The notes beneath the pieces were generated by a model that ran no database searches, was not told where the DNA came from, and saw nothing but the letters and a program-made list of their open reading frames with translations. Positions 11,749-20,082 of a stretch of 39,446 nt of DNA are shown piece by piece (positions within the stretch are counted from its first letter, which is position 1; every line of letters starts with the position of its first letter). The stretch lies in NCBI GenBank assembly GCA_030765535.1, contig JAVCCH010000090.1, positions 1 through 39,446 on the forward strand, given 5' to 3'. The DNA comes from Candidatus Tenebribacter davisii. GTDB lineage: Bacteria; Cloacimonadota; Cloacimonadia; Cloacimonadales; TCS61. The position numbers and the translations under genes were made by a program.

Positions 11749-12750
11749 CTACCATTCTTTAATTTCTATTTGAGAGAAAATTGGTTCCATTTTATCAGTT
11801 GCTCTTTTCTGATAGCTTTTTGCTGCTTCTTGGAATTTATACCAATTGGTTTTTTTATAATTTTCCTTAAATGAAAGCTTGTCTTTAACAGAGTCTAATT
11901 TAACATTTTTATCATCTAAGAAATTTACTTCTTCTGTAACAGAGTCACTTAACCAGCTATATTGATCGTATTCTGCTTTGGTACCATGTTCTGAAATCAG
12001 CTTCTGATATTTCTTTATCCTGTCTTGCATTTGTTTTTTATAAGCTGGAATTTGTCGTTCATCAATTTTATCGTGTAATATTTCTGAAATATTCGCTTTA
12101 ACTTCTGTCCAGTTTGTCGGACTAGCCGTAAACATCAAGAAATTCTTATAAAGTTTATTTGCAGCTAATAAGATACGTTCAGTATTATCAATTGTGGCAT
12201 TTTCTTCGATAAGTCTCGGATCATGCCAAACAAGATTGGGAATATCAGGTTTAAAGCCGGCATCAGCATGACCAATAGTTGGAGTAAGAGTTTCCCAGAC
12301 TCCTTTCATGGCATTCATTTCATCAAGATTACCAATAAAATTTTGGTGAGATATAGTATCTGCTAACATATGAGATGCAATTCCAAGTGAGTAGAGATTC
12401 TCGCTTTTTGTGGCATCATAAAATATTTCTTGAGCATGTGTACTGGAAGAGGTTGTATTCAGTAGATGCATTTTTCCATCTTTTCTTCTAGTTTTAGGGC
12501 TTGTTGGATTTCCTGGCATGTAATGGAACAATAAATGAATTCTCATCAGTTGTTTTCGGGGACGAGTTATATTTTTGGTTTGTGTTATGTAATTTTCGTA
12601 AATAGACTTATCCGGTAAGTGTATTTTATATTGAATTGAATTATCGTCTATATACTGTGATGAGTAAGCAATAACTTCAGCTTCATCACTGTCGAAACCT
12701 GCTTCTAAGGCAAGGTACTTTGTTAAGTAATAATGAAATTCAATATTCAT
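11749..12750 (-). CDS. DUF6765-like protein of unknown function
   Basis: 333 residues opening with MNIEFHYYLTKYLALEAGF and then EVIAYSSQYIDDNS, the signature I associate with the DUF6765 family. A central His-rich region follows (SLGIASHMLADTISHQNFIG at about 131-150, and IGHADAGFKPDIPNLVWHD), reminiscent of the metal-binding helices of zinc-dependent phospholipase C / S1-P1-like folds, but I cannot prove that relation. There is no signal peptide. The start is supported by GGAGAGGAGAT just before ATG. It appears to be the promoter-proximal gene of a two-gene unit with the T9SS cargo at 10009-11730. Function unknown; a metal-dependent hydrolase is an inference from the His/Asp pattern only. 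Confidence 0.7.
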   Translation of the reverse strand: MNIEFHYYLTKYLALEAGFDSDEAEVIAYSSQYIDDNSIQYKIHLPDKSIYENYITQTKNITRPRKQLMRIHLLFHYMPGNPTSPKTRRKDGKMHLLNTTSSSTHAQEIFYDATKSENLYSLGIASHMLADTISHQNFIGNLDEMNAMKGVWETLTPTIGHADAGFKPDIPNLVWHDPRLIEENATIDNTERILLAANKLYKNFLMFTASPTNWTEVKANISEILHDKIDERQIPAYKKQMQDRIKKYQKLISEHGTKAEYDQYSWLSDSVTEEVNFLDDKNVKLDSVKDKLSFKENYKKTNWYKFQEAAKSYQKRATDKMEPIFSQIEIKEW

Positions 12751-12809
12751 ATCTCCTCTCCGTTAATGTATAATAATAATTATTTGGAAAAATAATTATC
12801 CATAAATTT

Positions 12810-12838
12810 AGGTTTATTTAATAAAGTTATGGTGTCAA
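12810..12838 (-). promoter_or_regulatory. Putative promoter for the DUF6765-like gene
   Basis: On the minus strand TTGACA (12838-12833) lies 88 nt before the start codon. A weak TAAACC follows at 16-nt spacing. Only the -35 is convincing. Confidence 0.35.
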
Positions 12839-12956
12839 CTAATTAATATTTTTTACTTTATAATACACTCATGGGTTAGCTGAATATACTAGAAAAATTG
12901 TGATATAATAAAACCATAAAATTACTGAAAAAATGGATTGATTACAAGATAATTGC

Positions 12957-13002
12957 TTAAAAAACAGCTTCATCCATTTTTTTTTCTCTGGATGAAGCTG
13001 TT
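12957..13002 (-). terminator. Intrinsic terminator of the glyA operon
   Basis: Bases 12963-12975 (AACAGCTTCATCC on the plus strand) pair perfectly with 12990-13002, a 13-bp stem with a homopolymeric loop. Read on the minus strand it is followed by six T residues. It lies 16 bases beyond the glyA stop. Confidence 0.92.
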
Positions 13003-13017
13003 AGATCACTTTTTAAA

Positions 13018-14325
13018 TTATTTATCTTCTTGAAGAAGTTCAGGATAAAGTGGAAATTTAGAACAGAAGTTGCGAACTTCTTTTTTTATTTCTACTAATT
13101 TCTCTTCATCGTCATGATGAGAGAAAACTTGAGAAATGAATTCTGCGATCTGTACCATTTCTTTTTCCTTCATACCCCTAGTTGTAACAGCAGGGGTACC
13201 AAGGCGAATACCAGAAGCTACAAATGGTGGTCTGGTATCGAAAGGAATAGTGTTTTTATTTGCTGTAATTCCAGCTTTATCAAGTGCTCCTTCCATTTTC
13301 TTGCCACTCGGATTGCCGCTGTCTTTAGTACCGAGGTCAATTAACATAAGATGTGTATCTGTTCCACCGGAAACTAAACGAAGTCCTTTATTTTCTAAAG
13401 CTTTTGCTAAAGCAGTAGCATTTTTTATAACTTGATCCTGGTAAATTTTGAAATCATCCTGAAGTGCTTCCTGGAATGCAGCAGCTTTAGCGGCTATAAT
13501 ATGTTCAAGAGGACCTCCCTGAATTCCCGGGAAGACTTGTCTATCAACTTCCTTCGCATATTCTTCTTTACATAGGATCATTCCACCCCGTGGACCGCGT
13601 AAAGTTTTATGAGTTGTAGTTGTTACGATATCTGCAAATGGAACAGGATTTTGATGGTTCCCAGTAGCTACAAGGCCAGCTATATGTGCCATATCGACAA
13701 ATAATTTTGCACCTACTTCATCAGCTATATCACGGAATTTTTTAAAATCTATTTTTCTAGGATAAGCACTGGCGCCAGCAAGGATCATTTTTGGTTTATG
13801 CTCAATTGCAAGTTTTCTAATTTCATTATAATCAAATTGTTCTGTTTCAGGATTAACACCATAAGGGATAATATTATAAAGAGCTCCTGAGAAACTAAGA
13901 GGATGACCATGAGTGAGATGACCACCGTGAGAAAGTTCTAAGCTGAGTACTGTATCACCTGGCTTTACCAGAGAAAAATAAGCAGCCATATTTGCTTGAG
14001 AACCTGAATGTGGTTGGACATTTACATGATCAGCACCGTAGATTTTTTTGGCTCTTTCAATTGCTAGTTTTTCAACTTCATCCACCCATTCGCAGCCACC
14101 ATAATATCTTCCGTAAAGATCATATTTTAATTTTCCTGTTTTTTTGCTAAAACGATATGGATAACCTTCTGCATATTTATTTGTGAGTACAGAACCAGCA
14201 GCTTCCAAAACGGTTCTTGATACAAAATTTTCTGAGGCAATTAATTCAAGATTTTCTGTTTGACGCTTCAACTCATTATGCATTGCCTGAAAAAGTTCAG
14301 GATCATTTTTTTTTAATATTTTCAT
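13018..14325 (-). CDS. glyA: Serine hydroxymethyltransferase
   Basis: PLP enzyme interconverting serine + tetrahydrofolate with glycine + 5,10-methylene-tetrahydrofolate, the main source of one-carbon units. 435 residues. Conserved blocks: [10 protein letters not shown] (27-36), [16 protein letters not shown] (101-116), [12 protein letters not shown] (209-220), and [14 protein letters not shown] (235-248) with the PLP Lys at 240. Most bacterial SHMTs run directly from YAEGYP into a KRYYGG-type motif; here about 14 Lys/Tyr-rich residues (about 57-72) are inserted, which accounts for the extra length over the usual 415-420. The ATG abuts the rpiB stop (TAGATG) and its RBS AAGGAG lies inside the end of rpiB. 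Third gene of the acyltransferase-rpiB-glyA operon. Confidence 0.97.
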   Translation of the reverse strand: MKILKKNDPELFQAMHNELKRQTENLELIASENFVSRTVLEAAGSVLTNKYAEGYPYRFSKKTGKLKYDLYGRYYGGCEWVDEVEKLAIERAKKIYGADHVNVQPHSGSQANMAAYFSLVKPGDTVLSLELSHGGHLTHGHPLSFSGALYNIIPYGVNPETEQFDYNEIRKLAIEHKPKMILAGASAYPRKIDFKKFRDIADEVGAKLFVDMAHIAGLVATGNHQNPVPFADIVTTTTHKTLRGPRGGMILCKEEYAKEVDRQVFPGIQGGPLEHIIAAKAAAFQEALQDDFKIYQDQVIKNATALAKALENKGLRLVSGGTDTHLMLIDLGTKDSGNPSGKKMEGALDKAGITANKNTIPFDTRPPFVASGIRLGTPAVTTRGMKEKEMVQIAEFISQVFSHHDDEEKLVEIKKEVRNFCSKFPLYPELLQEDK

Positions 14326-14766
14326 CTATTTTTTCTCCTTTTCATAATTTGAAATTTTAGCTAATCTTCTTTGATGTCTATCTCCTTCAAATTCTGTATT
14401 GAACCAGACATTAATGATATCATCTGCCAGATATTCCGAGATGAATCTTCCTGATAAAACCAAAATATTAGAATTGTTGTGTTGCCTTGAAAGTTGTGCA
14501 AATTGTTTTGTCTGGCACAATGCAGCTCTAATACCAGGAACTTTATTTGCTACTATGCTCATACCTATGCCACTACCACAGATCAATATACCCCTTTCAC
14601 ATTCTCCATTTGATACTGCTTTGGCAGCATTAAATCCTGTGTCCGGGTAATCCATTGAGTTTGAATTACTTGGTCCGAAATCTATAATTTCATGATCAGT
14701 TAAAACTTTTTTAATCTTTTCTTTAAGATCAAAACCGGCATGATCTGAAGCAAGTGCAATTTTCAT
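14326..14766 (-). CDS. rpiB: Ribose 5-phosphate isomerase B
   Basis: Cytoplasmic LacA/RpiB-family aldose-ketose isomerase of the pentose phosphate pathway (ribose-5-P to ribulose-5-P). 146 residues, normal family length. Motifs: ASDHAGFDLKEKI (6-18), the catalytic Cys63 in LICGSGIGMSIVANK (61-75), RAALC (81-85) and NNSNILVLSGRF (98-109). CGSG in place of the common CGTG is a normal variant. Its start lies one base after the stop of the acyltransferase gene, and its stop touches the glyA start, so translation is probably coupled. RpiB next to glyA is a pairing seen in many bacteria. Confidence 0.96.
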   Translation of the reverse strand: MKIALASDHAGFDLKEKIKKVLTDHEIIDFGPSNSNSMDYPDTGFNAAKAVSNGECERGILICGSGIGMSIVANKVPGIRAALCQTKQFAQLSRQHNNSNILVLSGRFISEYLADDIINVWFNTEFEGDRHQRRLAKISNYEKEKK

Positions 14767-14767
14767 A

Positions 14768-15697
14768 TTATTCTTCTTCCTCTAAATTATCTTTATTAGC
14801 CATTAAACAAGAAAATGCTAATGAATATAATTTATTTGTTAAGGTATCGGTTCTTGAAGTAATAGCAACTGGTAATTTAGTCCCTACAATATATGTAACC
14901 ATTTTAGCTTTAGCAAAGTATGTAAGTGTTTTATAGAAGACATTTGCAACTTCTAGAAACGGGAATACCAGGCAATCGGCGTTTCCTTCAACACAACTTT
15001 TTACACCTTTGTACTTAAGACTTTCAGGATCGATAGAAAGATCTAGAGATAGTGGTCCATCAATATCGGCGTTTTTAATTTGATTACGATCTGCCATTTT
15101 GGAAATAAAAGCTCCATCAACTGCTGAAGGAATTTTAGGATTTGTTTTTTCAGAAAATGAAATAATTGATACTTTTGGTCTTTTAACTCCAATTCTTCTT
15201 GCAGCTTTGATAACATAATTTGTCATTGCAATTTTCTGTTCAATATTTGGTCTTGGGATAAAAGCTGCATCAGTAAAAATAAGAAGTTTATGATAATTTG
15301 GAATTTCTGCTATAGAGATATGTGATAATGTTGCTTTTGGTATCATAAGACCATTTTCTTTGTCAATAATGCATTTCAATAACTTGTCTGTTGATATTAA
15401 TCCTTTCATTAGAACATCACCGTTACCATGATTAAGTAAGGTCATAGCCTTTTTACCTGATTTCATTTCATCTGGTTCATTGATAATTGTAAATAATTTA
15501 TGGTCAATATCATGATCTTTACAGATTTTTTTAATAATGCTTTCATCTCCAATTATTGTAAAATCAGCAAAATTGAGATCAATAGCCTTTTTGGCGGAAA
15601 GTATTGAGAGCTCATCTTGCCCATAAGCGATTACAACTCTTTTTTTAGGGTTTTTTTGTACAAGTTCTATCAGCTGTTCTAATTTCTTAATTGCCAT
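14768..15697 (-). CDS. Phosphate acetyl-/butyryltransferase family protein
   Basis: 309-residue PTA/PTB-family enzyme exchanging phosphate and CoA on a short acyl group (acyl-CoA + Pi to acyl-phosphate + CoA). Length and architecture match phosphate butyryltransferase (about 300 residues, single domain). Recognisable parts: VVIAYGQDELSILSAKKAI (21-39), GDVLMKGLISTDKLLK (about 93-108), SIISFSEKTNPKIPSAVDG (about 178-196), VEGNADCLVFPFLEVANVFYK (about 235-255) and a C-terminal IVGTKLPVAITSRTDT (about 269-284) typical of the CoA/phosphate site. Whether it uses acetyl, butyryl or branched acyl cannot be told. No acetate or butyrate kinase lies beside it. First gene of the operon; RBS GGAGGAG before ATG. 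Confidence 0.9.
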   Translation of the reverse strand: MAIKKLEQLIELVQKNPKKRVVIAYGQDELSILSAKKAIDLNFADFTIIGDESIIKKICKDHDIDHKLFTIINEPDEMKSGKKAMTLLNHGNGDVLMKGLISTDKLLKCIIDKENGLMIPKATLSHISIAEIPNYHKLLIFTDAAFIPRPNIEQKIAMTNYVIKAARRIGVKRPKVSIISFSEKTNPKIPSAVDGAFISKMADRNQIKNADIDGPLSLDLSIDPESLKYKGVKSCVEGNADCLVFPFLEVANVFYKTLTYFAKAKMVTYIVGTKLPVAITSRTDTLTNKLYSLAFSCLMANKDNLEEEE

Positions 15698-15721
15698 TTC
15701 TCCTCCGAGATTATTTTTTAC

Positions 15722-15750
15722 TGAAAATAGAACTCAGGCTTAAGTGTCAA
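15722..15750 (-). promoter_or_regulatory. Putative promoter of the acyltransferase-rpiB-glyA operon
   Basis: Minus-strand TTGACA (15750-15745), 17-nt spacer, then TTTTCA (15727-15722), ending 25 nt before the start codon. The -35 is perfect; the -10 is far from TATAAT but resembles that before the 25394 gene. Confidence 0.4.
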
Positions 15751-15805
15751 GAAATTACAGAAATTGTGAAATTAACTTAAAAGTTTTATTAATCAAAAAT
15801 ATATT

Positions 15806-15840
15806 GTAAAAAAAATAGAGGTTGCAACCGCAACCTCTAT
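15806..15840 (-). terminator. Intrinsic terminator after the MFS gene
   Basis: ATAGAGGTTGC (15815-15825) pairs perfectly with GCAACCTCTAT (15830-15840) over a 4-nt loop. On the minus strand a run of at least eight T follows. It lies 18 bases beyond the transporter stop. Confidence 0.93.
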
Positions 15841-15857
15841 AATGATATAACTAATGA

Positions 15858-17180
15858 TTATGCTATTTTATGTTTGGGAGGTTTTACGAAAATAGCAAGT
15901 GCTGCTGAAATCAGACAAGCAACACCAGCAATTATAAAAGGTGTTGACCAAGTATCAACTCCTCCACCAGACTTAATTGCAATATCTTTAAAATATCCAG
16001 CTACTTGTGGTCCTGCAATTCCTGCAACTCCATATGCCAGAAATACCCATCCATAATTTGGTCCTAAATTTTTTAGACCAAAGAAATCAGATGTAATTGC
16101 TGGGAAAAGCGCGAAATTTCCACCGAAATTAAATCCAATTAAGCTAGCACCAATTATTAATCCAGTTTTTGATCCTCCGACTTTAATAAATAAAAGCATC
16201 ATGATTCCTTGAATAAGGAACATCAGGAAAAGAGCCATTTTTCTACCGATTTTATCAGAAACAATTCCCCAAATAATTCGTCCTAACCCATTGAAAATTG
16301 CATAAAAAGCCATTGCTGTTCCAGCAATTATACCAGCTAATTCCGCATTCTTTGCAAAACCACTTGCTTGCAGAGCATCAACTCCAAAAAGACGAATACA
16401 ATAAATAACCATTAATCCTGCTAAAGCTGATCCAATAAACATAAATAATAGCATAAAATATTGAGGTGTCTTCAACATTTCTTTGCTATTAAATTCTAAT
16501 GATTTTGTTGTAGGATCTTTAGCTGTTGATTCCTTCTGTTCCCATCCTTTAGGCTTATACCCAACAGGTGGGTCAACCATAACTATACTCCCAAGAAGAA
16601 CAACTAGGAAGAAAATAATTCCATAAATAATGAATACACTTTGAACACCAGGAAGCCCAAATAGACTTGTTGTATTTAAAAGACCACCAAACCAACTTCC
16701 TGCAAGTTTGACCCATAACGTTGCTCCGAATCCAAAACCTGCAACACCAAGTCCGGCAATCATACCCTTTTTATCAGGAAACCATTTAAGTCCAACGGCA
16801 ATAGGAACTACATAAGCAATCCCAATTCCAGCCCCACCTATAAGTCCAATGCAAATAAACTGTGCAATAAAAGAATTTCCTAAGAAACCACCTAGAACAT
16901 ATCCCAAACCAAGAATTGCTCCACCTAGCATTGTTGCCTTTCTAGGTTCTTTTTTAGCCCATGGACCAACTAAAACCATAACAACTGCAAAAGCAGCAAG
17001 ACCAGCTGAGAATACCCAAGCAGCTTGAGTTGCAGTAAATCCATATTCACCACCATCTGCAAGAGCTAAGGTTACTTTTTTTGTAAATACTGACCAGGCA
17101 TAGATAGCACCTAGACAAAGTTGAATGAGTATTGCGCCAAATACTACAAAATTTCTATTCATAACTTTTTTTTCAGGCAT
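15858..17180 (-). CDS. MFS transporter, oxalate/formate antiporter (OFA) family
   Basis: 440-residue major facilitator protein with 12 predicted membrane helices. The opening NRNFVVFGAILIQLCLGAIY followed by AWSVFTKKV is diagnostic of the OFA family (OxlT-like). Other landmarks: GLIGGAGIGIAYVVPIAVGL in helices 4-5, FPDKKGMIAGLGVAGFGFGA, the central cytoplasmic loop with a lysine/threonine-rich stretch (about 215-235), and GRIIWGIVSDKIGRK, the second-half MFS loop motif. OFA members carry small monocarboxylates or dicarboxylates (oxalate, formate, lactate, pyruvate). Directly downstream of acsA, uptake or exchange of acetate or a related acid is a reasonable inference. RBS AAAGGAG lies immediately behind an inter-gene hairpin. 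Confidence 0.92.
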   Translation of the reverse strand: MPEKKVMNRNFVVFGAILIQLCLGAIYAWSVFTKKVTLALADGGEYGFTATQAAWVFSAGLAAFAVVMVLVGPWAKKEPRKATMLGGAILGLGYVLGGFLGNSFIAQFICIGLIGGAGIGIAYVVPIAVGLKWFPDKKGMIAGLGVAGFGFGATLWVKLAGSWFGGLLNTTSLFGLPGVQSVFIIYGIIFFLVVLLGSIVMVDPPVGYKPKGWEQKESTAKDPTTKSLEFNSKEMLKTPQYFMLLFMFIGSALAGLMVIYCIRLFGVDALQASGFAKNAELAGIIAGTAMAFYAIFNGLGRIIWGIVSDKIGRKMALFLMFLIQGIMMLLFIKVGGSKTGLIIGASLIGFNFGGNFALFPAITSDFFGLKNLGPNYGWVFLAYGVAGIAGPQVAGYFKDIAIKSGGGVDTWSTPFIIAGVACLISAALAIFVKPPKHKIA

Positions 17181-17192
17181 TGTGTCTCCTTT

Positions 17193-17227
17193 AAATAAAA
17201 ACCGGAACTGTTTTACAAGTTCCGGTT
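17193..17227 (-). terminator. Hairpin between acsA and the MFS gene (terminator or attenuator)
   Basis: AACCGGAACT (17200-17209) pairs perfectly with AGTTCCGGTT (17218-17227) over an 8-nt loop. Read on the minus strand it lies 15 bases past the acsA stop, is followed by TTTTATTT, and then at once by the RBS of the transporter. It may end most acsA transcripts and lower transporter expression, or cap a processed downstream message. Confidence 0.8.
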
Positions 17228-17242
17228 ATGTTTAATAAATTT

Positions 17243-19228
17243 CTACTTAATTAATTTTCTTTCTTCGATCAGGTGTTCAACAACGCTTGGGTCTGCCAGA
17301 GTTGTGATATCACCAAGATTTCCTGTATCTTTCTCAGCAATTTTTCTCAAGATCCTACGCATGATCTTTCCAGAACGTGTTTTTGGAAGTGAAGGAGCCC
17401 ATTGGATTGCTTCAGGTGTTGCAATCGGTCCAATCTCAGAACGAACATGCTTGATCAGTTCTTTCTTGAGTTCATCAGTTTCTTCGATGCCACCAACCAG
17501 TGTTACATAAGCATAAAGTCCTTGACCCTTGATTTCATGCGGAACTGGAGTTACTGCAGCTTCAGCAACTGAGGGATGACTAACAAGAGCACTTTCCACT
17601 TCTGCAGTACCAATTCTGTGACCAGATACGTTTACAACATCATCAATTCTACCAAGTAACCAGTGATCGCCATCATCATCTACACGGCAGCCGTCACCTG
17701 CAAAATAAATGTCATTGTACATGGTGAAATATGTGTCGATGAATCTGTCGTGGTCGCCCCACATTGTTCTCATCATTCCTGGCCATGGCTTGCGAATGCA
17801 AAGTTTTCCACCCTCGTTTACGTCACAATCAGATCCATCATCTCTTAATACAGCAGTTTCTACGCCGAAGAAAGGTCTTCCAGCAGAACCCGGTTTAAGA
17901 GTGTGAGCACCAGGAAAGTGAGATAGCATAAATCCACCTGTTTCAGTTTGCCACCAGGTATCCACGATCGGACAATTTTCATGACCAACTTTTATATGAT
18001 ACCACATCCAGGCTTCAGGATTAATAGGCTCACCAACTGTCCCAAGAATTCTTAATGAACTCAGATCATATTTTTCTACCCATTCATCCCCTAACCTCAT
18101 CAAAGCCCTGATCGCGGTAGGTGCTGTGTAGAAAACAGTTATCTTAAATTTATCTACAATGTGCCAGAAACGTCCAGCATCCGGATAAGTAGGAACACCT
18201 TCGAACATAACAGAAGTTGCGCCGTTGGCAAGAGGACCGTAAACAATATAACTATGTCCTGTAACCCAGCCGATATCAGCTGTACACCAGTAAACATCAT
18301 CGTCGTGAATATTAAAAACTAATTTATGAGTAAGTGTTGTATGCAGTAAATATCCTGCTGTTGTGTGAACAACACCTTTTGGTTTTCCTGTTGAACCGGA
18401 GGTATAAAGAATAAATAAAGGATCTTCTGCTTTCATATGAACAGCTTCACATACTTCACCAGCTTTTGCCATTACATCATGATACCAGAAATCTCTTCCA
18501 GCTTCCATATGACAAGGCTCTTCATTTACTTTCACTACGACAACACTTTCAATAGAAGGAGTGTCTTTAAGAGCTTCGTCAGCAATATTTTTAAGATGAA
18601 TATGCTTTCCGGCACGAAGAGAAACATTTGAAGTGATCAACATTTTACAATCAGAGTCATTTACACGGCCTTTGATAGCATCAGAACTGAACCCACCAAA
18701 AATAATAGAATGAATTGCTCCAATTCTTGTGCAAGCAAGCATTGCAATTGCGAGTTCAGGAACCATTGGCATATAGATAGCTACTCTGTCACCTTTTTGA
18801 ATTCCTTTTGTTTTGAGGACATTTGCAAATTTGCATACTTCGGTGTGAAGTTGTTTATAAGTAAATTTCTTTACATTATCTTCGCCTTCACCTTGAAAAA
18901 GGATCGCAGTTTTGTTTTCAATGGGTGTTCCGAGATGCCGGTCTAAACAGTTATAACTTACATTCATCTCACCGTCTTCAAACCACGAGTGTTCAATAAT
19001 ACGGTTTCTTGTATCCCAGTTGTACTTGAGACCTTTTGTTGGTTCCTTGAACCAATGTAAAGTTTTCGCTTGTTCTAACCAGAATCCATCCGGATCCTTG
19101 ATTGATCTTTCCCACATTTCCTTGTATTGTTTATCTGATGAAATGTGTGCATTTTTTTGAAGTTCTGCTGATGGTGGAAATGTTTTTCCTTCGTGAGCAA
19201 ACGAAGTAATTGTCTTTTTTTCTGACAT
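17243..19228 (-). CDS. acsA: Acetyl-CoA synthetase (AMP-forming)
   Basis: Activates acetate with ATP and CoA through acetyl-AMP, in the cytoplasm. 661 residues, family-typical (E. coli Acs 652). Motifs in order: an N-terminal ACAS domain; RVAIYMPMVPELAIAMLACT (148-167); the P-loop YTSGSTGKPKGVVH (275-288); WWQTETGG (about 423-430, which sets a small acyl pocket through the Trp); a hinge/A8 region VVNVSGHRIGTAEVE; and LPKTRSGKIMRRILRKI near the C-terminus with the catalytic, acetylation-controlled Lys at about 621. Start supported by AGGAGG before ATG. Followed by a hairpin and an OFA transporter, which suggests an acetate assimilation unit. Confidence 0.97.
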   Translation of the reverse strand: MSEKKTITSFAHEGKTFPPSAELQKNAHISSDKQYKEMWERSIKDPDGFWLEQAKTLHWFKEPTKGLKYNWDTRNRIIEHSWFEDGEMNVSYNCLDRHLGTPIENKTAILFQGEGEDNVKKFTYKQLHTEVCKFANVLKTKGIQKGDRVAIYMPMVPELAIAMLACTRIGAIHSIIFGGFSSDAIKGRVNDSDCKMLITSNVSLRAGKHIHLKNIADEALKDTPSIESVVVVKVNEEPCHMEAGRDFWYHDVMAKAGEVCEAVHMKAEDPLFILYTSGSTGKPKGVVHTTAGYLLHTTLTHKLVFNIHDDDVYWCTADIGWVTGHSYIVYGPLANGATSVMFEGVPTYPDAGRFWHIVDKFKITVFYTAPTAIRALMRLGDEWVEKYDLSSLRILGTVGEPINPEAWMWYHIKVGHENCPIVDTWWQTETGGFMLSHFPGAHTLKPGSAGRPFFGVETAVLRDDGSDCDVNEGGKLCIRKPWPGMMRTMWGDHDRFIDTYFTMYNDIYFAGDGCRVDDDGDHWLLGRIDDVVNVSGHRIGTAEVESALVSHPSVAEAAVTPVPHEIKGQGLYAYVTLVGGIEETDELKKELIKHVRSEIGPIATPEAIQWAPSLPKTRSGKIMRRILRKIAEKDTGNLGDITTLADPSVVEHLIEERKLIK

Positions 19229-19614
19229 TTTTTATATCCTCCTTTTTTTATAAAAAAAGCTTACTCGAAATCTTAATCTGAGATTGAGAAGTCAAGTATT
19301 TTTTTTTCACATTTTTATTAATTTTCATCAAACACTAATCTACACGCATAATTAGAGTTAGATAATATTTATCATAAAATGATTCCCATTCATAACCTGT
19401 CAGAACATATATGCTTAATTAACACTGTGAAAGAAAAAATTAAACAAATATTATCAAATGTTTTTTTATTTAATTAAAAAATTAAGTCAATAAAATAAAA
19501 TAATTAGTGATTTTAGTATTGTGGATTTATATAAAATATTTTTCTTGCAAAAAGAAAGTTCAATTAAATTTTTGTTTCAATTAAATAAATAAAAAAGAGA
19601 AAAATGGAGAAAAG
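19229..19614 (+). other. Intergenic region between divergent acsA and ndk
   Basis: 386 bases, very AT-rich. Besides the acsA RBS and promoter it holds a perfect 9-bp A/T palindrome at 19242-19259 next to the acsA RBS (part of it overlaps the RBS). A near-direct repeat TTCAATTAAAT occurs around 19560-19590 before ndk. The ndk RBS GGAGAAAAG is just before 19615. I see no RNA gene, riboswitch or credible small ORF. Confidence 0.6.
19267..19295 (-). promoter_or_regulatory. Putative acsA promoter
   Basis: Minus-strand TTGACT (19295-19290), 17-nt spacer, then GATTTC (19272-19267), 67 nt before the start codon. The spacer contains the small palindrome AATCTGAGATT (19275-19285), a possible operator. 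The 31354 gene has the same AAGATTTCG downstream of its TTGACA. Confidence 0.4.
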
Positions 19615-20016
19615 ATGAAACAAAAAACTTTATTATTGATTAAACCGAACTCAACTAATCTAAATAAGATTGGTGCGATTCTGCAAATAGTTGAGAAAAA
19701 TGGATTTGTTATTGAAGATTTAAAGATGTTCAGGATGAACTGTGATCTTGCTGATGCATTTTATGTAGAGCATCTTGGCAAAGGTTTTTATAATGAGCTT
19801 AGTGAATTTATGAGATCAGGGAAGATCGTAGGTGCTGTGCTTAGTAGAGAAGATGCCGTGTTGAAACTTCGTGAACTTGTTGGTAATACTGATAGTACTA
19901 TAGCAGCTTTGGGTACGATTCGTTCAATGTATGGAATATCTAAAGGTGAAAATGCAGTTCATGCATCTGATAGTATTGAAAGTGCAGAAAGAGAGATAGC
20001 CCTGATATTCAAGTAA
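19615..20016 (+). CDS. ndk: Nucleoside diphosphate kinase
   Basis: Transfers the gamma-phosphate of ATP to other (d)NDPs through a phospho-histidine. 133 residues, a little shorter than the common 140 but complete. Motifs: TLLLIKPNS (5-13, with the substrate Lys of the family's IKPD motif), FYVEHLGKGFYNELSEFMRSG (49-69), GTIRSMYG (100-107), and the active-site block NAVHASDS (113-120) with His116. It is transcribed alone on the + strand, with a strong bidirectional terminator separating it from the convergent aminotransferase gene. Confidence 0.95.
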   Translation: MKQKTLLLIKPNSTNLNKIGAILQIVEKNGFVIEDLKMFRMNCDLADAFYVEHLGKGFYNELSEFMRSGKIVGAVLSREDAVLKLRELVGNTDSTIAALGTIRSMYGISKGENAVHASDSIESAEREIALIFK

Positions 20017-20027
20017 ATAATAATTAT

Positions 20028-20066
20028 AAAATGCGGAGATAGAATTATTTTATCTCCGCATTTTAT
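20028..20066. terminator. Bidirectional terminator between ndk and the aminotransferase
   Basis: A 14-bp perfect stem: AAAATGCGGAGATA (20028-20041) with TATCTCCGCATTTT (20051-20064) over a 9-nt loop. A/T-rich ends give a T run on either strand, fitting its place between convergent genes. Confidence 0.92.
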
Positions 20067-20082
20067 TATTTAAAATATCTTC

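Noticed and set aside
13114-13435. Plus-strand open frames inside glyA (76 and 99 codons)
   Set aside because: They lie wholly antisense to a strongly conserved gene, lack RBS and have no recognisable protein features.
19242-19259. RNA thermometer at the acsA start
   Set aside because: The palindrome is pure A/T apart from the ends and only touches the RBS edge; poly-A/poly-T of this kind is expected by chance here.
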